From Candidatus Peregrinibacteria bacterium (GTDB lineage Bacteria; Patescibacteriota; Gracilibacteria; Peribacterales; Peribacteraceae): 43,407 nucleotides of DNA. The stretch spans positions 1-43,407 of the forward strand of contig JABJGX010000011.1 in NCBI GenBank assembly GCA_018662075.1. The letters run 5' to 3'. Within the stretch, counting starts at the first letter, position 1, and each line of letters opens with the position of its first letter. This document shows, piece after piece, positions 1-8,349 of this stretch. The notes beneath the pieces were generated by a model that was not told the DNA's origin, searched no databases, and saw only the letters and a list, made by a program, of their open reading frames with translations. The position numbers and the translations under genes are program-made.

Positions 1-96
1 ATCAATAACCTCTTTCGCTGCCTGCATAGGTGCACGACGCAACGATTCGAGAGTACTGTCTGCAAGCCGAGCGTTTTTATTTGGTAGAGGTGCCAT
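1..96 (-). CDS. Partial hypothetical protein (N-terminal 32 residues)
   Basis: An open frame begins at an ATG read on the minus strand (complement of 94-96) and runs off the window edge after 32 codons without a stop. The visible residues start MAPLPNKNARLAD and are basic and helix-prone. It lies 27 bases downstream of the 81-aa gene on the same strand, so it is probably the third gene of a minus-strand run with the 363-aa and 81-aa genes. No family is recognisable from so short a stretch, and the frame could still be spurious. Confidence 0.5.
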   Translation of the reverse strand, partial: MAPLPNKNARLADSTLESLRRAPMQAAKEVID

Positions 97-123
97 AAAT
101 GAAATGTGTGTATGTATATATTT

Positions 124-369
124 TTATCTCTTTGCTTTTCCCGTGATAGCGCCAATAGCGTATCGAATAGGTGCTGCGATCGTATGATGTGTAATCTTCC
201 CAAGAGGTCGTGCTGCCTTAGCAGCTTCCTCAGAAAGATCTGCCGTTCCATGAAGGACAAAATCGAACGCTCGTGCAAAGCGAGAACGCTCTGCCTCTAC
301 AGAGTTTTGCTGAGGATTCGAGAACCCTTCAGTAGTAATCGGCCGTTCAGAATGGTTTGGATTTGCCAT
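124..369 (-). CDS. Small hypothetical protein, 81 aa
   Basis: An 81-residue frame starting MANPNHSERP and ending in TAA. It begins 2 bases after the stop of the 363-aa gene, which suggests co-transcription and possibly translational coupling. The N-terminal third is polar. The C-terminal half is basic and contains a short amphipathic stretch around IAAPIRYAIGAITGKAKR. No signal peptide or known motif is visible. I do not recognise a family. It is treated as real because of the tight spacing and the absence of a better frame opposite it. Confidence 0.55.
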   Translation of the reverse strand: MANPNHSERPITTEGFSNPQQNSVEAERSRFARAFDFVLHGTADLSEEAAKAARPLGKITHHTIAAPIRYAIGAITGKAKR

Positions 370-371
370 AT

Positions 372-1463
372 CTATACAGTTTCAAAAGTAAGATCGACGT
401 CTTCTCCTGCTGCATTCTGCAATGTAATTTTTGCAGTAGCAGGAACAACTTGACGCCTCACGATGTCGAGTACAGTTTCTGATGGAACTTTTCCTTTTAG
501 CTGTCCTCCAGAGTAGTTCACGACAATATCCATTTCTTTGGTATCTCGAATAACAGATTGTTTGATTCTAAGGTCCAAAAGACCTTCTGCCTTCAGCTTG
601 TACGACTTTGACGTACCATCCTCGAAAGAAGATGTGAATCCTGCAGGTGACTTCTTTGCACTAAGAACATTTCCATCAATCTTTACGGGAGCACTTTCAT
701 TAAGAAGATCTCCATGTGTAAGGAAAGTTTCAGGTGTAGCTTCAGCCTTCTCTGCAGGCTTCTTAGCTTCTACATCAGAGAAGTCTGCACCATTAGCGAC
801 AGCTGTAAGCAATGCGAAGTCTACAGTTGCACTTCCTTCTATACCCTGATCCTTCAACGCCTTACGTGCATTTTCAGATACACGCAAGAAGAACGTTTCC
901 AATGGAACTTTAGAGAACTTTTGCTTATGAACAGCCATCAAGCTCTTCATATTAGACTTACCTTTCTCGGTAACACCTTCAAAACCATGAACCTTCATAG
1001 CCTCTGCGAGCTGAGCTCTATCTGCACCAATAAATGCAGAAATAGTATCGAGCATCTTTGTATTCTTAAAGATTCCCAATTCCTTTATCTGTGAAATAAG
1101 TGAACCTGCCATAAATGCGAGCTTGTTTCTAAATTCACCCAATTTCTTCACCATTCCCTTCAGGTCGAGCTTACTAAAGAATCGTGCAGCAATAGTTTCA
1201 TTTTTCACATCAGTCACCTCTCCAGGCACTACCTCGTTTGGCGGTACTTCATTTCTAGGACTGCCTGCACCATCAATTTGTTTCTCCAGGTTTTCCGCCT
1301 TCAAGTCATCTAAATCAGCTGATGTCTCAGTTGTACTATCTGTACGCTCTTTTTTCTCTTCCATTGATTCAGTATTTTCAGGAGCATTATTAGTAGGCTC
1401 CTCAGCAGGTTCTATCTTATCATTTAAGCGCTCAGGATTTTGTGGTGGTAGCCTTTCTGTCAT
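372..1463 (-). CDS. Hypothetical protein, 363 aa, acidic low-complexity N terminus
   Basis: The first ~95 residues are a charged, probably disordered region rich in Glu, Pro, Asn and Thr. They are followed by a helical, basic segment (about 90-215) and a more beta-like C-terminal part (about 245-363) with alternating hydrophobic residues and a final segment around ITLQNAAGEDVDLTFETV. There is no signal peptide and no clear membrane helix. It is the first gene of the minus-strand run to the window edge. Its promoter should lie in 1464-1584, shared divergently with the hibernation factor. I do not recognise a family. The multi-part layout (disordered, helical, beta) resembles uncharacterised multidomain CPR proteins, but that gives no function. 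Confidence 0.75.
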   Translation of the reverse strand: MTERLPPQNPERLNDKIEPAEEPTNNAPENTESMEEKKERTDSTTETSADLDDLKAENLEKQIDGAGSPRNEVPPNEVVPGEVTDVKNETIAARFFSKLDLKGMVKKLGEFRNKLAFMAGSLISQIKELGIFKNTKMLDTISAFIGADRAQLAEAMKVHGFEGVTEKGKSNMKSLMAVHKQKFSKVPLETFFLRVSENARKALKDQGIEGSATVDFALLTAVANGADFSDVEAKKPAEKAEATPETFLTHGDLLNESAPVKIDGNVLSAKKSPAGFTSSFEDGTSKSYKLKAEGLLDLRIKQSVIRDTKEMDIVVNYSGGQLKGKVPSETVLDIVRRQVVPATAKITLQNAAGEDVDLTFETV

Positions 1464-1542
1464 ATGTGTTTGAGTAAATATTTCTAACTATTATAGCACA
1501 AATAAGGCCTTTGGCACAATTGATGTCTACAGAGCTAAAACA

Positions 1543-1551
1543 TGGTATCCT
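1543..1551 (+). promoter_or_regulatory. Extended -10 promoter for the hibernation factor gene
   Basis: TGGTATCCT fits an extended -10 (TGN plus TATCCT), 33 bases before the ATG at 1585. A TTGATG at 1520-1525 lies 20 bases upstream, which is too far for a standard -35, so the extended -10 would carry the recognition. Confidence 0.35.
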
Positions 1552-1584
1552 TTATATGAATTTAGCTCATTCCCCCCTTACTTT

Positions 1585-1905
1585 ATGAATATCCAGCACT
1601 TCGAAAAAGGATTTCACTACAGCGATAAGGAATTGATAAAAATCGCTAAGAAAATAGGAAAATTGGCTACGTACTGCAAAAAGATCAAAGATGACGGTTC
1701 GTTTATCCGCATAGATGCAGAGCACAGGGAAACCGAAAAGAAAGAGGATGCCATGAAAGTAGCGATGACGATAAAGCTTCCAAATAAGGTTCTGCGTGCA
1801 GAATCTCGTAAGACAGACTCTATGGAAGCTGTCGATCGTTGTGTTGCAAAGCTAAAATCACAAGTACTCAAGTATAAAGAGACTCATTCATCGCATAAAC
1901 GTTAG
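1585..1905 (+). CDS. hpf: Ribosome hibernation-promoting factor (HPF/YfiA family, short form)
   Basis: A 106-residue protein with the size and pattern of short HPF/YfiA proteins. An N-terminal strand-helix segment (MNIQHFEKGFHYSDKELIKI) is followed by charged strands and a final helix containing the family-like arrangement DSMEAVDRCVAKLKSQVLKYK (residues ~80-100). Known family members bind the 30S subunit in the channel used by mRNA and tRNA and hold ribosomes in an inactive 70S or 100S form during starvation. The short length with no C-terminal dimerisation domain suggests YfiA/short-HPF behaviour rather than long HPF. It sits 18 bases ahead of the 7TM gene and may share its transcript. No Shine-Dalgarno is seen. 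Confidence 0.75.
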   Translation: MNIQHFEKGFHYSDKELIKIAKKIGKLATYCKKIKDDGSFIRIDAEHRETEKKEDAMKVAMTIKLPNKVLRAESRKTDSMEAVDRCVAKLKSQVLKYKETHSSHKR

Positions 1906-1923
1906 ACTTCTTCTTCCCTTCTT

Positions 1924-3432
1924 ATGAAACGCTCCATCCCAGCAGCACTTCTCTTTCTTGCAATACCACTTACGGTATTCGCACAAGAGGTTCCAAGTAT
2001 CGAACTCGATACGCCAACCGTCATTATTACAGGACCTGAAGAGGTAGAAGTTGGTCGAACCATTGTTCTTGATGCATCTGCAAGCCGAGGTGTCGGTACA
2101 GACCCCGAGTACAAATGGTTTAAAGGAGAAAGCACATACCCAATTAGCAGATCTGTCGAAGCTGTATTCACTCCAGAGTCCACAGGACTCGTTGACCTCC
2201 GTGTTGAAATTACAACAAAAGTCGATGGAGTAACATCAATATTTGAAGCAGCAAGAACTATCACCGTGTACGAACGAAAAATTGTCCTTCTTGCAGACAG
2301 TTCTATTCCGAAGGAAAAGCTACAGCTCCATCTGCAGTCAGCTGCTGAAGCAGGTGTATTCCTTCGCGTTCTGCAGCCAAAAGAGTCCGCTATTCCACTT
2401 GGAACAGAAGAGTCTATGTTCACGATGATCAACGAAGAAAGTGCAACGCTGAATGGTGCAGAGGCAGTCGTTTTATGGACAGAGGGAATCAAAGGGCTAC
2501 AGGCACTCATGCGTGCAGTAGAGAACAATGGTGAAAAATTTGAGTCCATTCATAATCAAACAATAGTTCTTATCACAGACCGCAGCCTTTCAACACTGGC
2601 ACGTACTGCAGGAGGCCCTTTTACGGTCATTCGGCCCGACCAGATACTGGTAACACGTAAAGAGGCAATTAATCCCCTTATCTCTGCAGAGAGCATTGAA
2701 GCTTTCCAGGAGGCTCTACAGCAAAGAGATATCGACTCTATTATCGTCGATGAAAGCACAACGGGGATTCGCCCATGGAACCTCCTTTCATCTCTGGTAA
2801 ACTACATGCTGACACATGGGGTCTCTAGCCAAACGGTCATCCTGCTATTGATGCTACCGATTATTGCGACCATTCTTGCCTTCTTTAAACAGGTTATCGG
2901 AATTACAACATTTGGACTCTACACCCCGTCTATTGTTGCACTCAGCTTTTTGGCTCTAGGATGGCAAATTGGCCTCCTATTCCTTCTCTTCATCCTGATT
3001 ACAGGATATGCAACCCGTTCACTTATGCGTAAATGGAGACTGTTATACATTCCAAAAGTAGCCATTATCCTGACAGTCGTCAGCCTTACTGTACTCGTTC
3101 TTCTGGGCATTGGCGCATACGTAGGAATCACACTATCAGGTGATACCATCTTCGTACTTCTGATTATGTCCACATTGGCAGAAAGCTTCCTTACGGTGAA
3201 ATCTGAAGAAGGATGGAAAGCTGCATCATTTGGTATCGGAGAAACAGTACTCGCAGCACTTGTCTGTGTGTTCATTGTGCAGTGGTCATTCCTGCAGTCA
3301 CTTATACTTGCCTACCCAGAACTCATCTTACTCACCGTTGGTGTGAACGTCTTCCTTGGTAGATGGACAGGACTCAGGCTCGTTGAGTATTTCCGTTTTA
3401 GGGAAGTCTTTAAACACATTCAAGAAGAATAG
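1924..3432 (+). CDS. Secreted-domain plus 7TM membrane protein (7TM_transglut-like), PKD-like ectodomain
   Basis: A 502-residue protein. Residues 1-20 form a signal peptide ending ...LTVFAQ. Residues ~25-115 look like a PKD/Ig-type beta domain (VEVGRTIVLDASASRG). Residues ~118-285 look like an alpha/beta extracytoplasmic domain. From ~300 to the end there are about seven hydrophobic helices, with a segment GITTFGLYTPSIVALSF that resembles the 7TM region of the inactive-transglutaminase-7TM family. In proteobacteria that family is encoded beside a RimK-like ATP-grasp protein and a retropepsin-like protein. Here the next gene, 2 bases downstream, supplies both domains, which supports the call. 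The usual inactive transglutaminase ectodomain appears replaced by the PKD and alpha/beta domains. Likely a membrane anchor or sensor for whatever the ATP-grasp enzyme modifies (inference). Confidence 0.7.
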   Translation: MKRSIPAALLFLAIPLTVFAQEVPSIELDTPTVIITGPEEVEVGRTIVLDASASRGVGTDPEYKWFKGESTYPISRSVEAVFTPESTGLVDLRVEITTKVDGVTSIFEAARTITVYERKIVLLADSSIPKEKLQLHLQSAAEAGVFLRVLQPKESAIPLGTEESMFTMINEESATLNGAEAVVLWTEGIKGLQALMRAVENNGEKFESIHNQTIVLITDRSLSTLARTAGGPFTVIRPDQILVTRKEAINPLISAESIEAFQEALQQRDIDSIIVDESTTGIRPWNLLSSLVNYMLTHGVSSQTVILLLMLPIIATILAFFKQVIGITTFGLYTPSIVALSFLALGWQIGLLFLLFILITGYATRSLMRKWRLLYIPKVAIILTVVSLTVLVLLGIGAYVGITLSGDTIFVLLIMSTLAESFLTVKSEEGWKAASFGIGETVLAALVCVFIVQWSFLQSLILAYPELILLTVGVNVFLGRWTGLRLVEYFRFREVFKHIQEE

Positions 3433-3434
3433 GC

Positions 3435-5810
3435 ATGTTTCCTTTTTTCTCCAATCACGGCGTTTTAGGGTTAAATGCTCGAAGTCTCTTGTACATCAAA
3501 CCCTTCAATCCTAAAAAAGCTACTGCCTTTGCAGACAGCAAGCTGAAGAGTAAAGCGTATCTTGCAGCCCGTGGCATACCTGTTGCAAAACTCTATGGAC
3601 GTATAGATACGCGCGATCAATTGTTGCAGTTCGACTTCTCGCACCTTCCAAACGAATGTGTACTAAAGCCTAATTATGGGTATGGAGGAGAAGGAATTAT
3701 TGTTCTTCGTGGAAGGGATAAACAAGGACGGTTTTTACGCAATGGAAAGGTAGCTATGACAGACCAGGAACTCCGTGAACATATAGAAGATATCTTGGAT
3801 GGTAAATTCTCACTAAAAGGACGATTAGACACTGCATTCTTCGAGCAGATCTTGCACAGTCATCCCTGCTTCGCAAAATTCCGACCAGCAGGACTTCCAG
3901 ACCTAAGAATCATTGTATTTAACCTAGTGCCGGTCATGGCAATGGCACGTATTCCAACGGCCAATAGCGACGGAAAGGCGAACATTCACCTTGGTGGACT
4001 CGGTATCGGAATAGACATTGCAAAGGGGACAACCACCTACGCAGCCCAATACCACGGCATGATAGAAGAGCTACCACACGGAGGCTCTCCTGCGGGTCAT
4101 CAAATCCCCTACTGGGATGAAATCCTCCTCATCTGTTCCCAGATTCAGCAAATTACAAATATTGGATACCTAGCGGTAGACATTGCCCTTGACGAACTTA
4201 TGGGGCCCGTACTCCTAGAGGTAAATGCAAGAGCAGGGCTCATGGTACAGGTCGCAAATCTAGCACCTCTAAGGGCACGACTAAAGCGTGTCACTGGCCT
4301 AAAGGTAGACTCTCCAGAAAAGGGAGTGCGCCTCGGGCAAGACCTCTTTGGAAGCAAAACGAAAAAGTCGAACAGCAGTGATCAAAACGGGAAGCCAACC
4401 CTAGGTGTGCAAGAAAATATCTCTATCACCCTTGGTGATGGATCGACCATAGAGCTCAACGCAAAAATCGCCAGCGACCAAGAGCGCACCGTGTTTAGCA
4501 AAAAACTCATCACTGAACTACAAGAGAAAAAAGGTGCAGAACCAGATAAAGATACCGAAGGATTATATCGTGTGAAGTTCACACTAGAAGGAAAGAAGAT
4601 CCAAACCCTTGTGCAGTCAGAAGACCTCGGAGGAACGGATAGAGCAATTATTGGGTCTCGTGACTTAAGTGGATTCCTTATCGACCCATCCAAGAAAGCG
4701 CTGCCTGTCTCTACGCAAAAAGCCGTGCAGAAAACAGACCTCCGTGCTGTAGACCGCCTCCTTGGTCAAATAGATAAAGATCTACTTCTTCTAAAACACA
4801 TCAAACCTATCAACCTCGATGAAGAAATGGACAGACTAAAAGAGGATGCACTCTACAACCCAACCTTCCTCTACTCCGAAATGGGTAGCAGCCTAGAAGA
4901 TGCGAAGAAGAGAATAAAAGACACCGTTAAGGATGACTCTTCACTGGGAGTACTTCTAGAGAAAAAACGAAAAGAGCTCGTCAATCGCATTACCTTACTC
5001 GAGGCACGAGGAAAGAATGCAGAGTTTACAAAAGCCTCTGAAAAGCTCTTTGGTCGTCCGACAAAAGCACTTATCACTAGCGCAGAAAAAGAGATTGCTG
5101 CGCAGATAGCATGCGATTTAAAGCCACAAGACAAAGACATGATTAATGCTGAAAATGCACAAAAGAAATTCAGAGAAGCTATAGAACAATACTCACTCCA
5201 CGAGTGGAGTGTAGATATAAGGACTAAACTTGTATCTCGTGTAACCGTTGGAGGTAATAAAGTATACATACGTGAAGATGCAATGTTTTCAGAACAAGAC
5301 ATTGCTGCACTTATCGCCCATGAAATAGAGACGCACGTATTAACATCTGAGAATGGTAGCCACCAACCATATGCGATTCTTCGTCGTGGGTGTGCTAATT
5401 ATTTAGATACACAAGAAGGGCTCGCTATTTACAACGAAAGAGGTGTGCTCAGCTCACATGCCGAAAAGAGGTACAACTCTGCGCGGAACATTATTGGACT
5501 CGAATACAGTTTGCATCACAGCCTTGCCCAAACACGAACATTTCTTCAAATAGAACTCGGCTATTCATCAGACAAAGCGCTGCAACAGTGTATTTCTATG
5601 AAACGTGGCCTGGGTGACACATCAGAACCTGGCGGATTTACCAAAAGCATGGCGTACTTCAGGGGCCTCAAAGCCATTGAAGCATTCGTGGAAAAAGGGG
5701 GAGACCTAAAGCGGTTATATATAGGAAAAATTTCTATCGAGGACCTGGAAATAATTGAAAAACTACCAGAGCTAACACCACCTCTTATTCTTCCAGACTT
5801 CCTTCGTTAG
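3435..5810 (+). CDS. ATP-grasp ligase / degenerate retropepsin-like domain / DUF1704 (QEGLA, HExxxH) metallopeptidase fusion
   Basis: A 791-residue cytoplasmic protein with three parts. Residues ~1-306 are a RimK-like ATP-grasp domain: a glycine-rich nucleotide loop at 77-90 (VLKPNYGYGGEGI) and the metal-binding LLEVNARAG at 260-268. Residues ~326-425 resemble the RimK-associated retropepsin domain, including IIGSRDLSGFLIDPSKK (405-421), but where the catalytic DTGA should follow AKI there is ASDQ, so it looks inactive. Residues ~435-791 match DUF1704, the family annotated by its QEGLA motif (660-664) with a zinc-binding HEIETH (629-634). Eukaryotic relatives (MATCAP) are tyrosine carboxypeptidases acting on tubulin. 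It follows the 7TM gene by 2 bases. One protein could therefore both add and remove residues on a peptide or protein tail. That is inference; the substrate is unknown. Confidence 0.82.
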   Translation: MFPFFSNHGVLGLNARSLLYIKPFNPKKATAFADSKLKSKAYLAARGIPVAKLYGRIDTRDQLLQFDFSHLPNECVLKPNYGYGGEGIIVLRGRDKQGRFLRNGKVAMTDQELREHIEDILDGKFSLKGRLDTAFFEQILHSHPCFAKFRPAGLPDLRIIVFNLVPVMAMARIPTANSDGKANIHLGGLGIGIDIAKGTTTYAAQYHGMIEELPHGGSPAGHQIPYWDEILLICSQIQQITNIGYLAVDIALDELMGPVLLEVNARAGLMVQVANLAPLRARLKRVTGLKVDSPEKGVRLGQDLFGSKTKKSNSSDQNGKPTLGVQENISITLGDGSTIELNAKIASDQERTVFSKKLITELQEKKGAEPDKDTEGLYRVKFTLEGKKIQTLVQSEDLGGTDRAIIGSRDLSGFLIDPSKKALPVSTQKAVQKTDLRAVDRLLGQIDKDLLLLKHIKPINLDEEMDRLKEDALYNPTFLYSEMGSSLEDAKKRIKDTVKDDSSLGVLLEKKRKELVNRITLLEARGKNAEFTKASEKLFGRPTKALITSAEKEIAAQIACDLKPQDKDMINAENAQKKFREAIEQYSLHEWSVDIRTKLVSRVTVGGNKVYIREDAMFSEQDIAALIAHEIETHVLTSENGSHQPYAILRRGCANYLDTQEGLAIYNERGVLSSHAEKRYNSARNIIGLEYSLHHSLAQTRTFLQIELGYSSDKALQQCISMKRGLGDTSEPGGFTKSMAYFRGLKAIEAFVEKGGDLKRLYIGKISIEDLEIIEKLPELTPPLILPDFLR

Positions 5811-5821
5811 TACCAACCTAA

Positions 5822-5858
5822 CCCTACCCCCTACTCCCTAACCCTAATTCCTACTCCC
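5822..5858 (-). repeat. G-rich tract with G-quadruplex potential at the DUF3048 gene end
   Basis: Read on the minus strand, four or more G-runs (complements of CCC at 5842-5844, 5836-5838, 5827-5831 and 5822-5824, plus 5856-5858) are separated by 2-4 base TA-rich loops for the main four. The tract starts within the last codons of the DUF3048 gene and covers its stop. Similar tracts occur at two other minus-strand gene ends (37098-37132 and 41250-41285). Confidence 0.55.
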
Positions 5859-6777
5859 AGCTAACGCGTTCTAGTGTTGGAAGTACCGTCATCCATACTT
5901 GCCCCTCGGCAAATGGAATGTCTTGCCCTGCTGCATCTGTAATGCGGAATGGCTCTTTAAAACTTGAACGACTCCAGCGCGCATCCCACATCTTTCCACT
6001 GTGAAACACCTGCGCCTTACCACCACCATTCAGCGTCATGAATAACCTACCGTAAGCGCCAATCTCATCTATTGGAACTTCCATAATAACCACCGTACTA
6101 GGCCTTGCTGCGCTAATTGTCTCACCATTTGTTCTCTCGTATTTCTGTGACAGAGGCTGGAAATCAAAAGATACATTGTGCAGTACATTGAAAAAATTCA
6201 CGCGTATAGACTCTGCAGTCTCCCCTGCCTCAGGCATTCCTTTTTTAAAAGGAGGCCACAACACCGGACGCAAAAGACTTTCTGGAACCTCTGCAAGGAA
6301 AGATTTAATCAAGTCCTTATTCAGAAACAAATCATGAGGAGCAGCTGGTCCAACTTTACGCAGGGAGCCATGCTCATCATCGAAGTAGAGTAAGTTACGT
6401 GCAAAGAAATTTTTCCCATTGGTCACTCTTTCTAGAGCTTCAGGACTTCCCCCAGCATGGAATACCGTTCGAGACCACGGAGCAATACTATCAAGGAAAT
6501 ACGGACGTAAAGAACGCACTGGTCCAATCTCTCTTGGAATAGCTCGTGCATCAAATGTTGCTACAAAGCGGGAGATAAACCCTTCAACCAAGAACTCCTG
6601 CACCATCACTGCATCCTCTATTCCTGCATGATAAGGCCTCGCATCCTCATGATTTTCAATAACAACCGAGAAGAATGTTTGCTCGGTATTAAAATACCCA
6701 TTCACATATGCAAAAAGAACCGCTGCGCTTAATACTGTAAGTACGATAATAACAAATGGCAGAAACCGAGAAATCAT
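5851..6777 (-). CDS. DUF3048 domain-containing membrane-anchored protein
   Basis: A 308-residue protein with one N-terminal hydrophobic helix (residues ~5-27) that would leave the rest outside the membrane. The body shows DUF3048 features: VVIENHEDARPYHAG near residue 40, the segment REIGPVRSLRPYF, and FHAGGSPEAL in the first half. The C-terminal half holds the second conserved part with KMWDARW and ending in RVSWE. YerB of Bacillus is a lipoprotein of this family; its molecular function is not established. There is no lipobox here, so a plain membrane anchor is likely. The gene follows rplY on the same strand after an 11-base gap. The last codons lie in a G-rich tract. Confidence 0.82.
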   Translation of the reverse strand: MISRFLPFVIIVLTVLSAAVLFAYVNGYFNTEQTFFSVVIENHEDARPYHAGIEDAVMVQEFLVEGFISRFVATFDARAIPREIGPVRSLRPYFLDSIAPWSRTVFHAGGSPEALERVTNGKNFFARNLLYFDDEHGSLRKVGPAAPHDLFLNKDLIKSFLAEVPESLLRPVLWPPFKKGMPEAGETAESIRVNFFNVLHNVSFDFQPLSQKYERTNGETISAARPSTVVIMEVPIDEIGAYGRLFMTLNGGGKAQVFHSGKMWDARWSRSSFKEPFRITDAAGQDIPFAEGQVWMTVLPTLERVSWE

Positions 6778-6788
6778 AGGAAGTGTGT

Positions 6789-7451
6789 TTATTCAGATTT
6801 TGCTTCTTCACCTTCTTTTTTGTCGCCTTCTTCACCTTCTTTCTTTTCTCCTTCTTCATCTTCAGTAGCAGCTGCTTCTTCCTGAACTTCTTCTACAGCA
6901 GCACGTGGCTCCTGAACAGTGGCGATCATCGTGTCGGGCTCGTCCATAATCTGTACACCATCCATAGGGAGAATGTCTGATGCATGAAGTGCATCTCCGA
7001 ACTCCTTAAGACTTGAAAGACTAATATGAAGTGCGTGTGGAAGGTTTGCTGGCAAGCAATGCACAGTAACGTGATCGTTTGTCGTGATAAGTACTCCGTT
7101 AAGAGTCTTTACCGCTTCAGACTCGTCGATGAATTCGAGTGGGATCTGTGCTTCGATCTCCTTCTTCATGTTCACAGCGTAGAAATCAACATGAATAATT
7201 CTGTCACTAACAGGATCAAATGAGAGATCATGGAAGAGAGAAGGAACCTTCTTACCGTCAATATCAAGGTCTACAATTGTACTTCCTCCAGCCTGAACGT
7301 ATGCCTTATAGATCTCGCTATAATCACACTGAATAGACGTATTCTCTGCCTCGTTGCCATAAACAACACCAGGAACGATGCTCTCCCTGCGAAGAACTTT
7401 TGCAGGTGTGTCTGCCAAGCGGGCCTTTGCTTTGAGTGAAATCATTTCCAT
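6789..7451 (-). CDS. rplY: 50S ribosomal protein L25 (Ctc/TL5 long form)
   Basis: A 220-residue protein matching the long L25 form. The N-terminal 5S rRNA-binding domain (~1-95) has LKAKARLADTPAKVLRR and IVPGVVYG. It is followed by the TL5/Ctc C-terminal beta domain (~96-190) with the pattern IPLEFIDESEAVK and VHCLPANLPHAL. It ends in a repetitive acidic/lysine tail built of KKEGEEG-like units (residues ~190-220), which is longer than in most relatives and probably disordered. L25 binds 5S rRNA in the large subunit. The start MEMISLKAK could also be the second Met two codons later. Its neighbours are a GT2 enzyme upstream and the DUF3048 gene downstream on the same strand. Confidence 0.92.
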   Translation of the reverse strand: MEMISLKAKARLADTPAKVLRRESIVPGVVYGNEAENTSIQCDYSEIYKAYVQAGGSTIVDLDIDGKKVPSLFHDLSFDPVSDRIIHVDFYAVNMKKEIEAQIPLEFIDESEAVKTLNGVLITTNDHVTVHCLPANLPHALHISLSSLKEFGDALHASDILPMDGVQIMDEPDTMIATVQEPRAAVEEVQEEAAATEDEEGEKKEGEEGDKKEGEEAKSE

Positions 7452-7509
7452 AAGAAAGCCGTCAAAGGCTACGGGAGAGGCATTGCAGCGTCAACAAAAA
7501 AACGGACAA

Positions 7510-8310
7510 CTACGAATGTTTCCCTTTCCACTTCCAAAAGTACTTAAATGCGCTAGAAACGTGAATTCTTCCAGTTTTTTTAAATAATAGGTCCCAAAAA
7601 CTCTCTCCACTAAGTCGATTTTTTCTATCTGAAGCACTTACAGAAGGGAGGTATATCACTTTTTTCCCAACTTCATGACACCGACGACAAAGATCTGTAT
7701 CTTCAAAGAAGAGGAAAAACCGCTCATCAAACCCGCCAAGCTTCTGAAAAAGATCCCGTCGCATCATGAAGCAACCACCAATAGCCCAGTCTACCTCCTG
7801 CTCTTCATCCAAATTCGTATCCTTCATCAAATACCCATCTAAATACGATGGGAACATGTTCCCAAAAAAGCTTCGTCGAGACACGATATCGGATATGTGT
7901 GGGTAGCGACGAATAGAAAGGCGCTGTGTACCATCATTATGAATAAGACGTGGGGCAACAATGCCAGCATCATCATTCTTCTGAAGGTACGCAACCATCT
8001 TCTCTATCCCCTGTGGCTCTAAGACCTTATCAGGGTTATTCACCACTACAAACTCCCCTACGGCATACGTTATGCCTGCGTTATACCCAGACCCAAACCC
8101 TTCATTGGAAGGAGTCTCTATAAACCGAACATTATGAAACTTCCGTAACTGCGTACGCAAAATTCCAATAGAGTCATCATCTGAATGATTATCAATAACT
8201 AAAATCTCTATTTGAGAGACCAGAGTTTGCTCCTGCAATGCCTTCACACAACGCACTGTGGCATTTGCGTTACGGAAGTTTAGAATAAGAACAGAAACGA
8301 GAGGTTGCAT
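7510..8310 (-). CDS. Glycosyltransferase family 2 (rhamnosyltransferase-like)
   Basis: A 266-residue GT-A fold enzyme: N-terminal VSVLILNFRNANAT, a nucleotide-sugar binding segment ILVIDNHSDDDS, EGFGSGYNAGI, and NNPDKV in place of the usual DxD-type metal site. The acceptor part has WAIGGCFMMRRDLFQKLGGFDERFF followed by EDTDLCRR, the typical ED motif of this subgroup. It lacks membrane helices, so it is likely a soluble or peripheral enzyme adding a sugar during surface polysaccharide or glycolipid synthesis. It starts 39 bases from the divergent uvrC gene and precedes rplY. The exact sugar donor cannot be read from the sequence. Confidence 0.85.
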   Translation of the reverse strand: MQPLVSVLILNFRNANATVRCVKALQEQTLVSQIEILVIDNHSDDDSIGILRTQLRKFHNVRFIETPSNEGFGSGYNAGITYAVGEFVVVNNPDKVLEPQGIEKMVAYLQKNDDAGIVAPRLIHNDGTQRLSIRRYPHISDIVSRRSFFGNMFPSYLDGYLMKDTNLDEEQEVDWAIGGCFMMRRDLFQKLGGFDERFFLFFEDTDLCRRCHEVGKKVIYLPSVSASDRKNRLSGESFWDLLFKKTGRIHVSSAFKYFWKWKGKHS

Positions 8311-8315
8311 ACTAG

Positions 8316-8336
8316 CTCAGAGTAACGCTCTGTGAG
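8316..8336. promoter_or_regulatory. Inverted repeat in the divergent GT2/uvrC promoter region
   Basis: The 39-base gap between the two divergent starts contains CTCAGAG, then TAACG, then CTCTGTGAG: a hairpin or operator-like repeat with perfect CAGAG/CTCTG inner arms and one bulged base. It would affect both genes if it binds a regulator. Its function is unknown. Confidence 0.3.
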
Positions 8337-8349
8337 AAGATAGCAACCA

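Noticed and set aside
5822..5858. Telomere-like repeat or linear replicon end
   Set aside because: The CCCTAA-like units are few, irregular and lie between ordinary chromosomal genes; similar tracts occur at other gene ends.
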